A model generated the notes under the pieces. It searched no databases, was not told the origin of the DNA, and saw nothing but the letters and a program-made list of their open reading frames with translations. The translations under genes and the position numbers were made by a program. Of a stretch of 44,531 nt of DNA, positions 43,816 through 44,531 are shown piece by piece (within the stretch, counting starts at the first letter, position 1; each line of letters starts with the position of its first letter). Location of the stretch: assembly GCF_001633105.1 (NCBI RefSeq), contig NZ_LUKZ01000012.1, positions 50,499-95,029 of the forward strand. The letters are read 5' to 3'. The DNA comes from Acidovorax sp. GW101-3H11. GTDB taxonomy: Bacteria; Pseudomonadota; Gammaproteobacteria; Burkholderiales; Burkholderiaceae_C.

Positions 43816-43880
43816 GCAGACTCCTTTTGGGTGAGACCACCCACCGCGTCTAGAAGTGGTGTGGCAAGGGAAAGCCTGCG

Positions 43881-43909
43881 ATTATAGCCCGGCCGTCGCC
43901 GCTTGTACA
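43881..43909 (-). promoter_or_regulatory. Sigma-70 promoter of the rpsF-priB-rpsR-rplI operon
   Basis: Minus strand TGTACA (43904-43909), a 17-bp spacer and a perfect TATAAT (43881-43886). The predicted start lies about 60 nt before the rpsF ATG. Confidence 0.75.
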
Positions 43910-44032
43910 CTCAGCGTTCTCCGTCGGTCCTTGGGCTCGCACCAAAGGCGTCCAATAAAAGGCACCTGGTGGTACATGGAGGGGTGTTCAACCCTTGCAA
44001 AAACCGGGGTTGGACCGACCTCCTCACCACCA

Positions 44033-44054
44033 CGGGCCCTGCGCGCAGGGCCCG
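44033..44054. repeat. 22-bp perfect palindrome upstream of grpE
   Basis: CGGGCCCTGCG is followed directly by its exact reverse complement. As RNA it would form a very stable hairpin; as DNA it could bind a dimeric protein. It lies 25 bp upstream of the grpE -35 box. No T-run follows on either side. Confidence 0.6.
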
Positions 44055-44078
44055 AAAGCACAAATCCCTGGTGCAGAC

Positions 44079-44106
44079 CTTGATTTGTGGCGGCATGCCC
44101 CCAACT
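44079..44106 (+). promoter_or_regulatory. Sigma-32-like heat-shock promoter of grpE
   Basis: CTTGATT (44079-44085), a 13-bp spacer and CCCCAACT (44099-44106) match the sigma-32 consensus CTTGAAA / CCCCATNT at 5 of 7 and 6 of 7 defined positions. The predicted start leaves about 30 nt of leader before the grpE ATG at 44144. Confidence 0.7.
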
Positions 44107-44143
44107 CCCGCGCGTACCGTTTCACTCACCTTCAGACCAAGAC

Positions 44144-44531
44144 ATGTCAGACCACAGCCAAACCACCCCGCCCCAGAGCGCCCCCGCCCCCGAAGAAGTC
44201 GAAGCCGCCATGGCTGCCCACGCCTCTGACGAGCTGGCCCGCCTGCAAGGCGAGCTGGCCGAGCTGAAGGCCAAAAGCGCCGATCTAGCCGACCAGTTCC
44301 TGCGCGCCAAGGCCGAGGCCGAGAACGCCCGCCGCCGCGCCGATGACGAAGTGGCCAAGGCCCGCAAGTTCGGCATCGAGAGCTTTGCTGAAAGCCTGCT
44401 GCCCGTGGCCGACAGCCTGGACGCCGCCCTGGCCATCAAGGAAGCCACCCCCCAGCAGCTGCGCGAAGGCGCCGACGCCACCCTGCGCCAGCTGACCTCG
44501 GCCCTGGAGCGCAACAAGGTGCTGGCCATCA
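44144..44531 (+). CDS. grpE: Nucleotide exchange factor GrpE, 3' end outside window
   Basis: Exchanges ADP for ATP on DnaK. The frame from ATG 44144 ([14 protein letters not shown]) runs to the window edge without a stop, giving 129 codons of an expected 175 or so. The N-terminus is disordered; a long coiled coil follows ([19 protein letters not shown]), then [20 protein letters not shown] and the [20 protein letters not shown] motif of the GrpE family. It has its own heat-shock promoter. dnaK and dnaJ probably lie beyond the edge. Confidence 0.95.
   Translation, partial: MSDHSQTTPPQSAPAPEEVEAAMAAHASDELARLQGELAELKAKSADLADQFLRAKAEAENARRRADDEVAKARKFGIESFAESLLPVADSLDAALAIKEATPQQLREGADATLRQLTSALERNKVLAI

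Larger units (their letters stand above)
43816..44143. other. 328-bp divergent intergenic region between rpsF and grpE
   Basis: No gene is seen. It contains the rpsF operon promoter, the heat-shock promoter of grpE, a 22-bp perfect palindrome at 44033-44054, and a smaller stem (CAACCC 43989-43994 with GGGTTG 44007-44012). Short open frames here have no family resemblance or ribosome site. Confidence 0.6.

Overview
The window is GC-rich, densely coded DNA from a betaproteobacterium of the Burkholderiales, most likely the family Comamonadaceae (Acidovorax or a close relative). I infer this from protein style, from the order rpsF-priB-rpsR-rplI-dnaB, from a chromosomal hom-thrC-mobB-moeA-moaD series, and from short intergenic repeats of a kind I remember from that family. 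No integrase, transposase, tRNA, rRNA or CRISPR array was seen.

Layout. (1) 1-3.3 kb: the end of a hybrid sensor kinase, a coniferyl-aldehyde-type dehydrogenase and a small membrane protein. (2) 3.4-7.6 kb: clpB with a sigma-32-like promoter, moaE and three small unknown genes. (3) 7.7-17.7 kb, minus strand: a complete homoprotocatechuate (3,4-dihydroxyphenylacetate) meta-cleavage operon, hpaG1-hpaG2-hpaE-hpaD-hpaF-hpaH-hpaI. It is followed by a Bug-type binding protein, a succinate-semialdehyde dehydrogenase and an amino-acid-type ABC binding protein. The divergent MarR gene hpaR lies across a two-site operator. (4) 18.4-29.6 kb: a FeaR-like AraC regulator; a minus-strand operon GMC oxidoreductase - phenylacetaldehyde-type dehydrogenase - livKHMGF; and a divergent plus-strand operon SDR - MoaF - NTF2-like. 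(5) 29.6-30.8 kb: a structured leader followed by a DapA-family gene. (6) 30.75-37.5 kb, minus strand: alaC-type aminotransferase, hom, small membrane protein, thrC, mobB, moeA, moaD. (7) 37.6-40.7 kb, plus strand: Mth938-like protein, bcp, PIN-PhoH ATPase. (8) 40.7-44.5 kb: dnaB, rplI, rpsR, priB and rpsF on the minus strand, then the start of grpE on the plus strand with its own sigma-32-like promoter.

How it fits together. The hpa enzymes cut the ring of homoprotocatechuate and yield pyruvate and succinate semialdehyde; the dehydrogenase in the same operon would oxidise the latter to succinate. The 4-hydroxyphenylacetate hydroxylase (hpaBC) and any monoamine oxidase are absent. The neighbouring module (alcohol oxidase, arylacetaldehyde dehydrogenase, dedicated Liv importer, SDR, MoaF, NTF2-like protein, FeaR-like regulator) looks like an upper pathway that turns an imported aromatic with a two-carbon or longer side chain into an arylacetate. 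I consider this module the best candidate for an undescribed system. The whole catabolic block sits between moaE and moaD, which normally adjoin, so it appears to have been inserted into a molybdopterin gene run.
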